From Serratia nematodiphila DZ0503SBS1 (GTDB lineage: Bacteria; Pseudomonadota; Gammaproteobacteria; Enterobacterales; Enterobacteriaceae), in the NCBI RefSeq assembly GCF_000738675.1, contig NZ_JPUX01000001.1, forward strand, positions 1,240,001-1,304,000: a DNA stretch of 64,000 nucleotides, read 5' to 3'. The translations under genes were made by a program, and so were the position numbers. The notes under the pieces were generated by a model. That model did not search any database, was not told where the DNA came from, and was given only the letters and a program-made list of their open reading frames with translations. Every line of letters starts with the position of its first letter. Within the stretch, counting starts at the first letter, position 1. This document shows, in pieces, positions 49,001 through 58,223 of this stretch.

Positions 49001-49349
49001 GCGGCGGCCTGTCGGCCGGGCGGCAAATCTCCTAAAGTTGATGAGCAGATACACTTTTTTATCTCCTTGGGGGGATCTGCGTTTGACGCTGCGGCCGATT
49101 TAGCTTACAAGGGTTACCGAATTGAGCACCGAGGTTTTTTGTTAGCGTCAAGACGCCGTTAAAAACATATGGTTTCCCTCCCGCGGCGTGGATTGCGATT
49201 TATTCGGTTGCCAAACTACCAAGAGTGTTGAGATAATTTTTCGTCTGATCTCGCACTATCGCTCATGAGGTTTCAGTTTAGGTCCCGCCGCTGATTTGAT
49301 TGGCGGGGCGGGTTAACATTAACGAATTGTCTTAGTAATACCGAAAAAC
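49001..49349 (+). other. hofQ-aroK intergenic region
   Basis: 349 bp that probably holds the aroK promoter and leader. A GC hairpin (CCCGCC 49284-49289 / GGCGGG 49302-49307) lies 40 bp before aroK and has no T-run. A small GGCC/GGCC repeat just after hofQ (49003-49016) is the only terminator-like element for the hof operon. I recognise no coding frame. Confidence 0.45.
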
Positions 49350-49871
49350 ATGGCAGAGAAACGCAATATCTTTCTGGTTGGGCCTATGGGTGCCGGCAAA
49401 AGCACTATTGGCCGTCAGTTAGCTCAGCAACTCAATATGGAGTTCTTCGACTCCGATCAAGAAATTGAGCGACGTACCGGAGCTGACGTGGGCTGGGTAT
49501 TCGACGTGGAAGGGGAAGAAGGTTTCCGCGATCGTGAAGAAAAAGTCATTAATGAACTGACGGAAAAACAAGGGATTGTGTTGGCGACCGGCGGCGGTTC
49601 GGTGAAGTCGCGCGAAACGCGCAACCGTCTGTCCGCGCGCGGTGTGGTGGTCTATCTGGAAACCACGATCGAGAAGCAGCTTGCTCGTACCCAGCGTGAT
49701 AAAAAACGCCCGCTGCTGCAGGTCGATTCTCCGCCGCGTGAAGTGCTGGAAGCCTTGGCGAAAGAGCGCAATCCGTTGTATGAAGAGATTGCCGATGTCA
49801 CCATCCGCACCGACGATCAGAGCGCTAAAGTGGTTGCCAACCAGATCATCAACATGCTGGAAAGCAACTGA
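49350..49871 (+). CDS. aroK: Shikimate kinase I AroK
   Basis: Phosphorylates shikimate, fifth step of the common aromatic pathway. 173 aa, the E. coli length. Walker [10 protein letters not shown] (11-19), DSD substrate contact ([13 protein letters not shown]), GFRDREE and the GGG loop (LATGGGSV) are present; the lid region [11 protein letters not shown] carries the conserved arginines. Confidence 0.97.
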   Translation: MAEKRNIFLVGPMGAGKSTIGRQLAQQLNMEFFDSDQEIERRTGADVGWVFDVEGEEGFRDREEKVINELTEKQGIVLATGGGSVKSRETRNRLSARGVVVYLETTIEKQLARTQRDKKRPLLQVDSPPREVLEALAKERNPLYEEIADVTIRTDDQSAKVVANQIINMLESN

Positions 49872-49977
49872 TTGCCGCTTTCCGCGTTCGCCGTCGGCCA
49901 ATGCGGAAAACTGATTTGTGTTCCCCGCCGCAGCGGGGATCAACCACCGCCGCACCATACAGAGAACTGAGCGCGAC

Positions 49978-51078
49978 ATGGAGAGAATTACTGTAACGCT
50001 TGGGGAGCGCAGCTACCCGATTACCATCGCCGCCGGATTGTTTAACGATCCGGCTTCTTTTATGCCGTTGAAGGCGGGTGAGCAAGCGATGTTGGTCACC
50101 AACCAGACCCTGGCGCCGCTTTATCTTGAGCGTGTCCGGCAGGTGTTGGAGCAGGGCGGCGTCGTGGTGGATCAGGTGATCCTTCCCGATGGTGAGCAGT
50201 ACAAATCTCTGGCGGTGTTGGAGCAGGTGTTTTCGGCGCTGCTGGAAAAACCGCATGGGCGTGATACCACGCTGATCGCCCTCGGCGGCGGCGTTGTCGG
50301 CGATCTGACCGGCTTTGCCGCCGCGTGCTACCAACGCGGCGTGCGCTTTATTCAGGTTCCCACCACGTTGTTGTCGCAGGTGGACTCTTCCGTGGGCGGC
50401 AAGACCGCCGTCAACCACCCGCTCGGCAAAAACATGATTGGCGCTTTCTATCAACCCGCTTCGGTGGTGGTTGATCTGGATTGCCTGAAAACCTTGCCGA
50501 CGCGTGAACTCTCTTCCGGCCTGGCAGAAGTCATCAAATACGGGATCATCCTCGATCGCGAGTTCTTCGTCTGGTTGGAAAACAACATCGATGCGCTGAT
50601 GGCGCTGGATATGCAGGCGTTGGCCTACTGTATCCGCCGCTGCTGTGAGCTCAAGGCCGAGGTGGTGGCTGCCGACGAACGCGAAAGCGGCCTGCGCGCC
50701 TTGCTGAATCTGGGCCATACTTACGGCCACGCCATCGAAGCCGAAATGGGCTACGGCGTATGGCTGCACGGCGAAGCGGTGGCTGCGGGCATGGTGATGG
50801 CGGCGGAAACCGCGCACCGTCTCGGCCAGTTCTCCGTTGAAGATATCGAACGCATCAAAACGCTGCTGCTGCGCGCCGGCTTGCCGGTCTGCGGGCCGCA
50901 GGAAATGACGCCGGGATCCTATCTGCCGCACATGCTGCGCGACAAGAAAGTGCTGGCGGGTGAACTGCGCCTGGTGCTGCCGACCGCGATCGGTGCGGCG
51001 GAAGTGCGCGGCGGCGTAGGGCATGAGCTGGTGTTGGCGTCGATCGCCGCCTGCCTGCCTGAGCTGACGCGTAATTAA
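49978..51078 (+). CDS. aroB: 3-dehydroquinate synthase AroB
   Basis: Cyclises DAHP to 3-dehydroquinate, second step of the aromatic pathway; NAD and zinc dependent. 366 aa against 362. NAD loop [19 protein letters not shown] (about 103-121), substrate segment [14 protein letters not shown], and metal ligands in [13 protein letters not shown] (Glu), [13 protein letters not shown] (His) and [10 protein letters not shown] (His). The ATG at 49978 aligns with E. coli. Confidence 0.97.
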   Translation: MERITVTLGERSYPITIAAGLFNDPASFMPLKAGEQAMLVTNQTLAPLYLERVRQVLEQGGVVVDQVILPDGEQYKSLAVLEQVFSALLEKPHGRDTTLIALGGGVVGDLTGFAAACYQRGVRFIQVPTTLLSQVDSSVGGKTAVNHPLGKNMIGAFYQPASVVVDLDCLKTLPTRELSSGLAEVIKYGIILDREFFVWLENNIDALMALDMQALAYCIRRCCELKAEVVAADERESGLRALLNLGHTYGHAIEAEMGYGVWLHGEAVAAGMVMAAETAHRLGQFSVEDIERIKTLLLRAGLPVCGPQEMTPGSYLPHMLRDKKVLAGELRLVLPTAIGAAEVRGGVGHELVLASIAACLPELTRN

Positions 51079-51234
51079 ATCGGACTAAGTAACAGTGGCT
51101 TAGCCGCCATTTGCATCTATATTAATACAGTGAGCAGAGCACGACGGGTGTCGCTTTGCCATCATCGGGTTAATCTGCCCGTGCCACGGTAGGTCTACGG
51201 TGGTGGGCTTTTGCCTCTAGTTGGAGGGTTTCAG
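51079..51234 (+). other. aroB-damX gap with hairpin
   Basis: 156 bp. An imperfect stem joins GCCC and CCAC (51177-51187) with GTGG and GGGC (51199-51208), followed by TTTT. It looks like a partial terminator or attenuator between the aromatic genes and damX. GGAGGG (51222-51227) is the damX ribosome site. Confidence 0.4.
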
Positions 51235-52248
51235 ATGGACGAGTTTAAACCGGAAGACGATCTCAGACCTGATAGCAGCGATCGTCGCCCTACGCGCTCG
51301 CGCAAGCCGGCCGCTGCGCCGCGCTTCGCCGTTTCGCGCCAACATTTGATGATTGGCATCGGCATTTTGGTGCTGCTGCTGCTGATTATCGGCATCGGTT
51401 CCGCCCTGAAGGCGCCGACCAAACATGAAGCGGCTCAGGAGAACGGCGCGCAAAACGGCGGAGCCCGCGATATCAACCTGTCCGGTTCTTCGTCGCTGAC
51501 TACCGCCAACAACGGCGTGCCGGGCGGTACCACGGATACCCACGATAACAACGGCGTGAGCGCGACTCAGCCGCAGCAACCGCAGAACGTCAGCGTTCCG
51601 CCGATCTCCGGCACGCCGACCGAAGCGCAAACGCAGCCTCAGCAGGGCGGTGCGCAGCAGCGCGTCGATTTGCCGGGCAACATGGCGGATGCGTTGTCGC
51701 AGCAGCAGGGGCAGGTGGATGCGGCGACCCAAGGCATGACCGGCGCAGCGTCGACGTTGCCGACCGCACCGGCGACGGTGATGAGCGGCGCCGCAGCGCG
51801 CGAAGCGACGCGTCCTGTGCAGGGAACCGCGCCGCAACAGCATAAAACGCCGGCGAAAACTGCCGCCGCCAAACCGGCCGCAACGCAGCATAAATCACCG
51901 ACCACGGTGTATACGCCGCCGGCCAAGCCGTCTTCCACCGCGAAAGCGGGAGCGGTCGCCAGCAGCGGCAGCTCTGTGCAGTCTGCGCCGGGCAGCCACT
52001 ATACCTTGCAGCTGAGCAGCGCTTCGCGTTCCGATACGCTGAACGCCTACGCCAAACAGCAGAAGCTGCAGAATTACCTGGTGTACGCCACCAAGCGTGA
52101 CGGCAAGCCGTGGTACGTGCTGGTGAGCGGCAACTATGCTTCTTCCGCAGAAGCGAAGCGCGCCATTGCTTCGTTGCCGGCGGATGTGCAGGCGAAAAAA
52201 CCATGGGTCCGACCTGTACACCAAGTGCAGCAAGATCTTAAAAAATAA
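51235..52248 (+). CDS. damX: Cell division protein DamX (SPOR domain)
   Basis: Bitopic inner-membrane protein that binds septal peptidoglycan through its SPOR domain. 337 aa, shorter than E. coli DamX (428 aa). Cytosolic acidic/basic N-terminus (1-35), TM helix at about 38-60, a long low-complexity periplasmic linker rich in Q, T, A, P and K (about 65-250), and a C-terminal SPOR domain (YTLQLSSASRSDTLNAYAKQQKL...WYVLVSGNYASSAEAKRAI). The length difference is in the linker. Confidence 0.94.
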   Translation: MDEFKPEDDLRPDSSDRRPTRSRKPAAAPRFAVSRQHLMIGIGILVLLLLIIGIGSALKAPTKHEAAQENGAQNGGARDINLSGSSSLTTANNGVPGGTTDTHDNNGVSATQPQQPQNVSVPPISGTPTEAQTQPQQGGAQQRVDLPGNMADALSQQQGQVDAATQGMTGAASTLPTAPATVMSGAAAREATRPVQGTAPQQHKTPAKTAAAKPAATQHKSPTTVYTPPAKPSSTAKAGAVASSGSSVQSAPGSHYTLQLSSASRSDTLNAYAKQQKLQNYLVYATKRDGKPWYVLVSGNYASSAEAKRAIASLPADVQAKKPWVRPVHQVQQDLKK

Positions 52249-52332
52249 ATCATTTAAATTTGTGCGCTGATGTGCTGTCTGAAACAGAGTACAATCCGCC
52301 GCTCTGAATTGTATAAGTAGCTAATTGACGGC

Positions 52333-53145
52333 ATGAAGAAAAACCGCGCTTTTTTAAAATGGGCTGGTGGAAAATACCCGCTGGTAGATGAGATTCGTCG
52401 CCATCTGCCGGCGGGAGACTGCTTAATCGAGCCCTTCGTGGGTGCGGGATCCGTCTTTCTGAATACGGATTACGACGCCTACATTCTCGCCGACATCAAT
52501 AGCGATCTTATCAACCTGTATAACATCGTTAAGCTGCGCACGGATGACTTCGTGCGCGATGCCCGCACGCTTTTCGCCGATGAATTCAATAACTCGGATC
52601 AGTTTTACCTGCTGCGAGAAGAGTTCAATACTAGTACCGAGCCTTACCGCCGGGCGCTGCTGTTCCTGTACCTGAACCGTCACTGCTATAACGGCCTGTG
52701 CCGCTATAACCTGCGCGGCGAGTTTAACGTGCCGTTCGGCCGGTACAAGAAACCGTACTTCCCGGAAGAAGAGCTCTACTGGTTTGCCGAAAAATCGCGC
52801 AATGCCACTTTTGTCTGCGAGCATTACCGCGATACCATGGCGAAGGCCGTGGCCGGTGCCGTGGTGTATTGCGATCCGCCTTACGCGCCGCTGTCGGCGA
52901 CGGCGAATTTCACCGCTTACCACACCAACAGCTTCAGCATCGCCGATCAGCAGAGTTTGGCGCATCTGGCGCACCAGCTCTCGGTAGAGAGCCAGGTACC
53001 GGTATTGATCTCCAATCACGATACCGAGCTGACGCGCGACTGGTACCAGCATGCTGCGCTGTATGTGGTGAAAGCGCGCCGCACGATCAGCCGCAATATT
53101 CTCGGCCGCAGCAAAGTGAATGAGCTTTTGGCGCTGTATCGCTAA
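52333..53145 (+). CDS. dam: DNA adenine methyltransferase Dam
   Basis: Methylates adenine in GATC, directing mismatch repair, SeqA/oriC control and phase variation. 270 aa against 278 in E. coli. SAM-binding motif I PFVGAGSVFLN (about 35-45), catalytic motif IV DPPY at 181-184, and the N-terminal FLKWAGGK typical of the alpha group. Co-directional between damX and rpe, as in E. coli. Confidence 0.97.
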   Translation: MKKNRAFLKWAGGKYPLVDEIRRHLPAGDCLIEPFVGAGSVFLNTDYDAYILADINSDLINLYNIVKLRTDDFVRDARTLFADEFNNSDQFYLLREEFNTSTEPYRRALLFLYLNRHCYNGLCRYNLRGEFNVPFGRYKKPYFPEEELYWFAEKSRNATFVCEHYRDTMAKAVAGAVVYCDPPYAPLSATANFTAYHTNSFSIADQQSLAHLAHQLSVESQVPVLISNHDTELTRDWYQHAALYVVKARRTISRNILGRSKVNELLALYR

Positions 53146-53196
53146 GCCGGGGGCACCCCGGCGCATAACAACTCGACCCTACGTTTGGAGAAGCGG

Positions 53197-53874
53197 ATGA
53201 AAAAGTTTTTGATTGCCCCGTCCATTCTGTCGGCAGATTTTGCCCGGTTAGGTGAAGATACCGCTAACGTGCTGGCCGCAGGCGGCGACGTGGTGCACTT
53301 CGACGTCATGGACAACCACTACGTGCCCAATCTGACCATCGGTCCGATGGTGTGCGAAGCGCTGCGCAACTACGGCATTACCGCGCCGATTGACGTGCAT
53401 CTGATGGTCAAGCCGGTAGATCGCATCGTGCCAGATTTCGCCAAGGCCGGCGCGTCTTATATCTCTTTCCATCCAGAAGCTTCCGAACATGTCGATCGCA
53501 CCATTCAGCTGATCAAAGAGCACGGTTGTAAGGCCGGCCTGGTGTTCAACCCGGCGACGCCGCTAAGCTACCTCGATTACGTGATGGATAAAATTGACGT
53601 GATCCTGCTGATGTCGGTCAACCCGGGCTTCGGCGGCCAGTCGTTTATCCACGGCACTCTGGACAAGCTGCGCCAGGTACGCAAACTGATCGACGACAGC
53701 GGTCGCGATATCCGCCTGGAAGTCGACGGCGGGGTGAAAGTGGATAACATCGCCGAAATCGCCGCCGCAGGCGCCGATATGTTCGTCGCCGGTTCCGCCA
53801 TCTTTGGCCAGCCGGACTACCGCAAGGTGATTGACGAAATGCGCAGCGAGCTGGCGAAGGTTACCCATGGCTGA
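53197..53874 (+). CDS. rpe: Ribulose-phosphate 3-epimerase Rpe
   Basis: Interconverts ribulose-5-phosphate and xylulose-5-phosphate in the pentose phosphate pathway. 225 aa, the E. coli length. TIM barrel with [46 protein letters not shown] and EVDGGV, which supply the metal ligands and the two catalytic aspartates. The ATG at 53197 follows GGAGAAGCGG; a TTG four codons upstream is rejected. Overlaps gph by 8 bp. Confidence 0.97.
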   Translation: MKKFLIAPSILSADFARLGEDTANVLAAGGDVVHFDVMDNHYVPNLTIGPMVCEALRNYGITAPIDVHLMVKPVDRIVPDFAKAGASYISFHPEASEHVDRTIQLIKEHGCKAGLVFNPATPLSYLDYVMDKIDVILLMSVNPGFGGQSFIHGTLDKLRQVRKLIDDSGRDIRLEVDGGVKVDNIAEIAAAGADMFVAGSAIFGQPDYRKVIDEMRSELAKVTHG

Positions 53875-54565
53875 TTTCGGCGCGATCCGCGCATTGGCCT
53901 TCGATCTGGACGGCACGCTGGTCGACAGCGCGCCGGGTCTGGCGGCCGCCATCGATATGGCGCTGGAAGAGACGGGCCTGCCGCAAGCGGGTGAGGAGCG
54001 GGTCGGCACCTGGATCGGCAACGGCGCCGACGTGCTGGTGCAGCGCGCGCTGCGTTGGGCGGAGGCGGAAGGCTCGCCGGAGCAGTGCAGCCGGCTCCGT
54101 GAACGCTTCGACCATTTCTACGCGCAGACCGTCGACAGCGGCAGCCGTCTGTTCCCACAGGTGCAAGAGACGCTGGCCCGCCTGGCCGCGCACGGTTACC
54201 CGATGGCGCTGGTGACCAACAAGCCGACGCCGTTCGTGGCGCCGCTGCTGGCATCGTTGGGCATTGGCGACTATTTCTCGCTGGTGATCGGCGGCGACGA
54301 CGTGACGGAAAAGAAACCGCACCCGGCACCGTTGTACCTGGTGCTCGGCAAGCTTGGCCTGCGCGCGCATGAACTGCTGTTCGTCGGCGACTCACGCAAC
54401 GATATTCAAGCCGCGCAGGGTGCCGGTTGCCCGAGCGTCGGCTTTACCTACGGTTATAACTACGGCGAATCGATCGCCCTGAGCCACCCCGATCGGGTGT
54501 TGGAGCGCTTCGCCGATTTGTTGCCCGCTCTTGGGCTGTCATCTTTAGAGAATCAGGAAATTTAA
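53867..54565 (+). CDS. gph: Phosphoglycolate phosphatase Gph
   Basis: Removes phosphate from 2-phosphoglycolate formed during repair of oxidised DNA ends. 232 aa against 252 in E. coli. HAD motif [15 protein letters not shown] (about 11-24), motif [11 protein letters not shown], motif III lysine in EKKPHPAP, and motif [14 protein letters not shown]. The start at 53867 lies inside the end of rpe, favouring coupled translation. The trpS ATG follows after 2 bp. Confidence 0.95.
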   Translation: MADFGAIRALAFDLDGTLVDSAPGLAAAIDMALEETGLPQAGEERVGTWIGNGADVLVQRALRWAEAEGSPEQCSRLRERFDHFYAQTVDSGSRLFPQVQETLARLAAHGYPMALVTNKPTPFVAPLLASLGIGDYFSLVIGGDDVTEKKPHPAPLYLVLGKLGLRAHELLFVGDSRNDIQAAQGAGCPSVGFTYGYNYGESIALSHPDRVLERFADLLPALGLSSLENQEI

Positions 54566-54567
54566 AC

Positions 54568-55575
54568 ATGAGTAAGCCCATCGTATTTAGCGGCGCGCAG
54601 CCGTCCGGCGAACTGACCATCGGCAACTACATGGGTGCGCTGCGTCAGTGGGTGCAGATGCAGGACGACTACGACTGCATCTATTGCATCGTCGATCTGC
54701 ATGCCATCACCGTGCGCCAGGACGCCGAGAAGCTGCGCAAGGCCACGCTGGATACGCTGGCGCTGTACCTGGCCTGCGGTATCGATCCGGAAAAAAGCAC
54801 CATCTTCGTGCAGTCGCACGTGCCTGAGCACACGCAGCTGAGCTGGGTGCTGAACTGTTACACCTATTTCGGCGAACTGAGCCGCATGACGCAGTTCAAG
54901 GACAAATCCGCGCGCTACGCGGAGAACATCAACGCCGGGCTGTTCAGCTATCCGGTGCTGATGGCGGCGGACATCCTGCTGTATCAAACCAACCAGGTGC
55001 CGGTGGGCGAAGATCAGAAACAGCACCTGGAGCTGAGCCGCGACGTGGGCCAGCGTTTCAACGCGCTGTACGGCGACGTGTTCAAAGTGCCGGAGCCGTT
55101 TATTCCTAAATCCGGCGCGCGCGTGATGTCGCTGCAGGAGCCGACCAAGAAGATGTCCAAGTCGGACGACAACCGCAACAACGTGATTGGCCTGCTGGAA
55201 GATCCGAAAGCGGTGACCAAGAAGATCAAACGCGCAATGACCGACTCGGAAGAGCCGCCTGTCGTGCGTTACGACGTGGTCAACAAGGCGGGCGTCTCCA
55301 ACCTGTTGGATATCCTCGCCGGCGTGACCGGCAAGAGCATCGCGCAGTTGGAAGCCGAGTTTGAAGGCCAGATGTACGGCCACCTGAAAGGCGCGGTGGC
55401 GGAAGCCGTCTCCGGCATGCTGGCTGAGCTGCAGGAGCGCTACCACCGTTTCCGCAACGACGAAGCCTATCTGCAGCAGGTCATGCGCGACGGCGCCGCC
55501 AAGGCCCGCGCACGCGCGCAGGAAACGCTGGCGAAGGTCTATCAGGCCGTCGGTTTCGTACCGCCGCAGGCGTAA
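54568..55575 (+). CDS. trpS: Tryptophanyl-tRNA synthetase TrpS
   Basis: Charges tRNA-Trp with tryptophan. 335 aa against 334 in E. coli. Class I signatures: [17 protein letters not shown] (HIGH-like, about 8-24) and KKMSKSDDN (about 192-200). Last gene of the aroK-to-trpS run, followed by a strong terminator. Confidence 0.97.
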   Translation: MSKPIVFSGAQPSGELTIGNYMGALRQWVQMQDDYDCIYCIVDLHAITVRQDAEKLRKATLDTLALYLACGIDPEKSTIFVQSHVPEHTQLSWVLNCYTYFGELSRMTQFKDKSARYAENINAGLFSYPVLMAADILLYQTNQVPVGEDQKQHLELSRDVGQRFNALYGDVFKVPEPFIPKSGARVMSLQEPTKKMSKSDDNRNNVIGLLEDPKAVTKKIKRAMTDSEEPPVVRYDVVNKAGVSNLLDILAGVTGKSIAQLEAEFEGQMYGHLKGAVAEAVSGMLAELQERYHRFRNDEAYLQQVMRDGAAKARARAQETLAKVYQAVGFVPPQA

Positions 55576-55588
55576 CGCCGGCGCAAAT

Positions 55589-55616
55589 AAAAAAGCGGCC
55601 TAAGGCCGCTTTTTTT
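55589..55616. terminator. Bidirectional terminator between trpS and cysG
   Basis: A 12-bp stem AAAAAAGCGGCC (55589-55600) / GGCCGCTTTTTT (55604-55615) with a TAA loop. U-rich tails form in both directions, so it can end trpS and the convergent nirBDC-cysG operon. Confidence 0.93.
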
Positions 55617-55625
55617 ACGTCGGTA

Positions 55626-57029
55626 TTATGCCATTTGCGCCAGGCTGGCGGGCGATTCCTCGCTGGCGAACCAATTGAGCTTGCTGCGCAGGCTGACCAC
55701 GCTGCCGACGATGATCAGGCTGGGGCTGGCGGCCTGCAGGGACAAGGCGCCCAGTTGGTGGAGCTCGCCTTCGATCACCCGCTGGCGGCAAGAGGTGCCG
55801 TTTTCCACCAGCGCCACCGGCGTGGCGGCCGGCAGTCCGTTCGCGATCAGCCGGCGCTGGATTTCCGCCGCTTGCGACAGCCCCATATAGAACACCAGCG
55901 TCTGTTGCCCGGCGGCCAGCGTCGCCCAGTCCAATCCACCGTCGGCCTTGGCGTGGCCGGTCACCAGGCGGACGCTCTGCGCATGGTCGCGGTGGGTGAG
56001 CGGGATGCCGCTGTAGGCGGAACAGCCGGAGGCGGCGGTAATGCCCGGCACCACCGAGAACGGCACGTTGGCGTCCGCCAGCGTCTCCAGCTCTTCGCCG
56101 CCGCGGCCGAAGATAAAGGGATCGCCGCCCTTCAGTCGTACCACGCGTTTGCCTTGCAGCGCTTGCTGCAGCAGAATTTGGTTGATCTGTTCCTGCGGCA
56201 CGCAGTGGTGCCCGGCGCGTTTGCCGACGAAGATGCGCTCGGCGTCGCGGCGCACCAGCGCCATGATCTCTTCGGAGACCAGCCGGTCGTAAACCACCAC
56301 GTCGGCCTGCTGGATCTGTTGCAGCCCTTTCAGCGTCAGCAAACCGGCATCGCCCGGCCCGGCGCCGACCAGCACCACTTCACCGCGATCTGCCGGCTGT
56401 TCGCTGAACAGTTGCTCGAGCTGGCGTTCGGCCAGCGCGGCGTCGCCGTTGGCCAGCGATTGCGCCAGCCGATCGTGAGCGAACAACCGTTCCCAGAAGC
56501 GACGGCGTGCGCCGAGGCCGCTGAAGCGTTGTTTTACCCGCTGCCGCAGCGAGCCGCCCAGTTGGGCCAGCTTGCCGAGGTGCTGCGGCAGCATTGCTTC
56601 CAGCTTCTCGCGCAGCAGCCGCGCCAACACCGGCGCTTTGCCGCCGGAGGACACCGCCACCATGATCGGCGAACGGTCGATAATCGACGGCATGATAAAG
56701 CTGGCGCGTTTCGGGTCGTCGACCACGTTGCAGAATACCCGCTGCTGGTTGGCGCATTGGTACACCCGCGCGTTGACCTCCAGCCGGTCAGTGGCGGCGA
56801 TCACCAGCCATTTTTCCGCCAGCAGGGCCGGGCTGAATTCGCCCTCGGCCAGCGTCACCAGGCCTTCTTCCGCCCATTGGCGGAACTGCGGGGTGAAGTC
56901 CAGGGCGTTGACGGTCAGCGCCGCGCCGGCGTCCAGCAGCAGGCGCGCTTTGCGTTCGGCGATTTCGCCGCCGCCGACCAGCAGGCAGGCTTTGTGTTGC
57001 AGTTGGCAGAAAATCGGCAGGTAATCCAT
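55626..57029 (-). CDS. cysG: Siroheme synthase CysG
   Basis: Makes siroheme from uroporphyrinogen III: the C-terminal part methylates it twice, and the N-terminal part oxidises and inserts iron. 467 aa against 457 in E. coli. N-terminal domain (1-215) with [25 protein letters not shown] methyltransferase domain (216-467) with [34 protein letters not shown] and [28 protein letters not shown] precedes the ATG at 57029. Siroheme is the cofactor of NirB, encoded upstream. Confidence 0.97.
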   Translation of the reverse strand: MDYLPIFCQLQHKACLLVGGGEIAERKARLLLDAGAALTVNALDFTPQFRQWAEEGLVTLAEGEFSPALLAEKWLVIAATDRLEVNARVYQCANQQRVFCNVVDDPKRASFIMPSIIDRSPIMVAVSSGGKAPVLARLLREKLEAMLPQHLGKLAQLGGSLRQRVKQRFSGLGARRRFWERLFAHDRLAQSLANGDAALAERQLEQLFSEQPADRGEVVLVGAGPGDAGLLTLKGLQQIQQADVVVYDRLVSEEIMALVRRDAERIFVGKRAGHHCVPQEQINQILLQQALQGKRVVRLKGGDPFIFGRGGEELETLADANVPFSVVPGITAASGCSAYSGIPLTHRDHAQSVRLVTGHAKADGGLDWATLAAGQQTLVFYMGLSQAAEIQRRLIANGLPAATPVALVENGTSCRQRVIEGELHQLGALSLQAASPSLIIVGSVVSLRSKLNWFASEESPASLAQMA

Positions 57030-57079
57030 CGGCACTCCTCGGGGTCATCAGGGTGGGGGCGAAAGGCGCCCCCGAAAAC

Positions 57080-57880
57080 TCAGGCGGTCTGACGTGCGGC
57101 GGCTTTCGCCGCCTGCGGGCGTTCGGCGCGCGGCGTGGCGTACCAATACCCCAGGCCCATCAGCACCGAGCCGGACAGGATGTTGCCCAGCGTCACCCAC
57201 AGCAGGTTGTGGCCGATGCCGGCGAGGGTGTAGGCCTCGCTGTGGTTGCCGAACCAGGAGAGAGCGAACAGCGTCATGTTGGCGACGGAGTGTTCGTAAC
57301 CCGAGGCGATAAAGGCCAGCAGGCACCACCAAATGGCGATGAACCTGGCGGCGCCTTCAACGCGGATCGCCATCCAAATCGCCAGACAAACCAGCCAGTT
57401 GCACAGCACGCCCTTGAAGAACAGCACCTCGGCCGGCGCGGTGGTTTTCGCCAACGCGGCGCTGTGTACCAGGCTGGTATCCACCGGCAGCAGGCTGCCG
57501 CCGCCGTAGTAATACATCAGCGCCACCAGCACCGAGCCGAGCAGGTTGCCGAGCCAGGTTTGCGGCAGCACCGCCCACATCTGGCTTTGGCGGATGGTGC
57601 CGGCCTTGACGCCGAGCGTCAGGAACATCGTATGGCCGGTGAACAGCTCGGAACCGGCGATGATCACCAGCGTCAGCGCGATGCCGAAGGTGGCGCCCAT
57701 CACCAGCGGCCGTATGCTTGGGTCGACCAGGTTGCCGAGGGTGAAGATCAGGATGATGCCGAGGCCGACGTAGGCGCCCGCCATCGCCGAACTGATCCAA
57801 AAGCCGAGCGGGCTCTCCTTCGCCAGGCGGACGATGCGCGCCGCGTTGGCGGCGCATTTGTTGATCGTATCGGTAAACAT
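57080..57880 (-). CDS. nirC: Nitrite transporter NirC
   Basis: Formate/nitrite-family pentameric channel bringing nitrite into the cell. 266 aa against 268 in E. coli. Six hydrophobic helices, with GSELFTGHTMFL and the conserved channel histidine region near ASGYEHSVANM. Lies between nirD and cysG in the nirBDC-cysG operon. Confidence 0.96.
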   Translation of the reverse strand: MFTDTINKCAANAARIVRLAKESPLGFWISSAMAGAYVGLGIILIFTLGNLVDPSIRPLVMGATFGIALTLVIIAGSELFTGHTMFLTLGVKAGTIRQSQMWAVLPQTWLGNLLGSVLVALMYYYGGGSLLPVDTSLVHSAALAKTTAPAEVLFFKGVLCNWLVCLAIWMAIRVEGAARFIAIWWCLLAFIASGYEHSVANMTLFALSWFGNHSEAYTLAGIGHNLLWVTLGNILSGSVLMGLGYWYATPRAERPQAAKAAARQTA

Positions 57881-57896
57881 GTTGCCTCCCGAAAGG

Positions 57897-58223
57897 TTAT
57901 GCCGCGACTTGCACGATGCCGTCGACCACCCGGCTGGTGAAGCTGGTGACGGAACGACTGTCATCTTCCAGACAGTGGCCGTCGTACAGGCGGAAATGCT
58001 GTTTCTTCAGCGGGCTGGCGACCCACAATTCGCCCTGATGTTCGGCGATGAGGCCGCGCGACAGCACGCTGGCCTGGGCGAACGGGTCGATATTGCTGAT
58101 GGCGAACACCTGTTCGTCGGCATAGGGGCGGAACACCGCCACCTGCCGATCGCCGATCAGGGCGCACACGCCGGTGCCGGGCAGAATGTCGGCGACGGGA
58201 CAAACGGTAATCCACTGGCTCAT
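57897..58223 (-). CDS. nirD: Nitrite reductase (NADH) small subunit NirD
   Basis: Accessory subunit of the cytosolic assimilatory/detoxifying NADH nitrite reductase. 108 aa, the E. coli length. Rieske-like fold without the Cys-His cluster ligands (SNIDPFAQASVLSRG, LYDGHCLEDD). Overlaps the nirB stop as ATGA, which fixes the start at 58223. Confidence 0.96.
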   Translation of the reverse strand: MSQWITVCPVADILPGTGVCALIGDRQVAVFRPYADEQVFAISNIDPFAQASVLSRGLIAEHQGELWVASPLKKQHFRLYDGHCLEDDSRSVTSFTSRVVDGIVQVAA

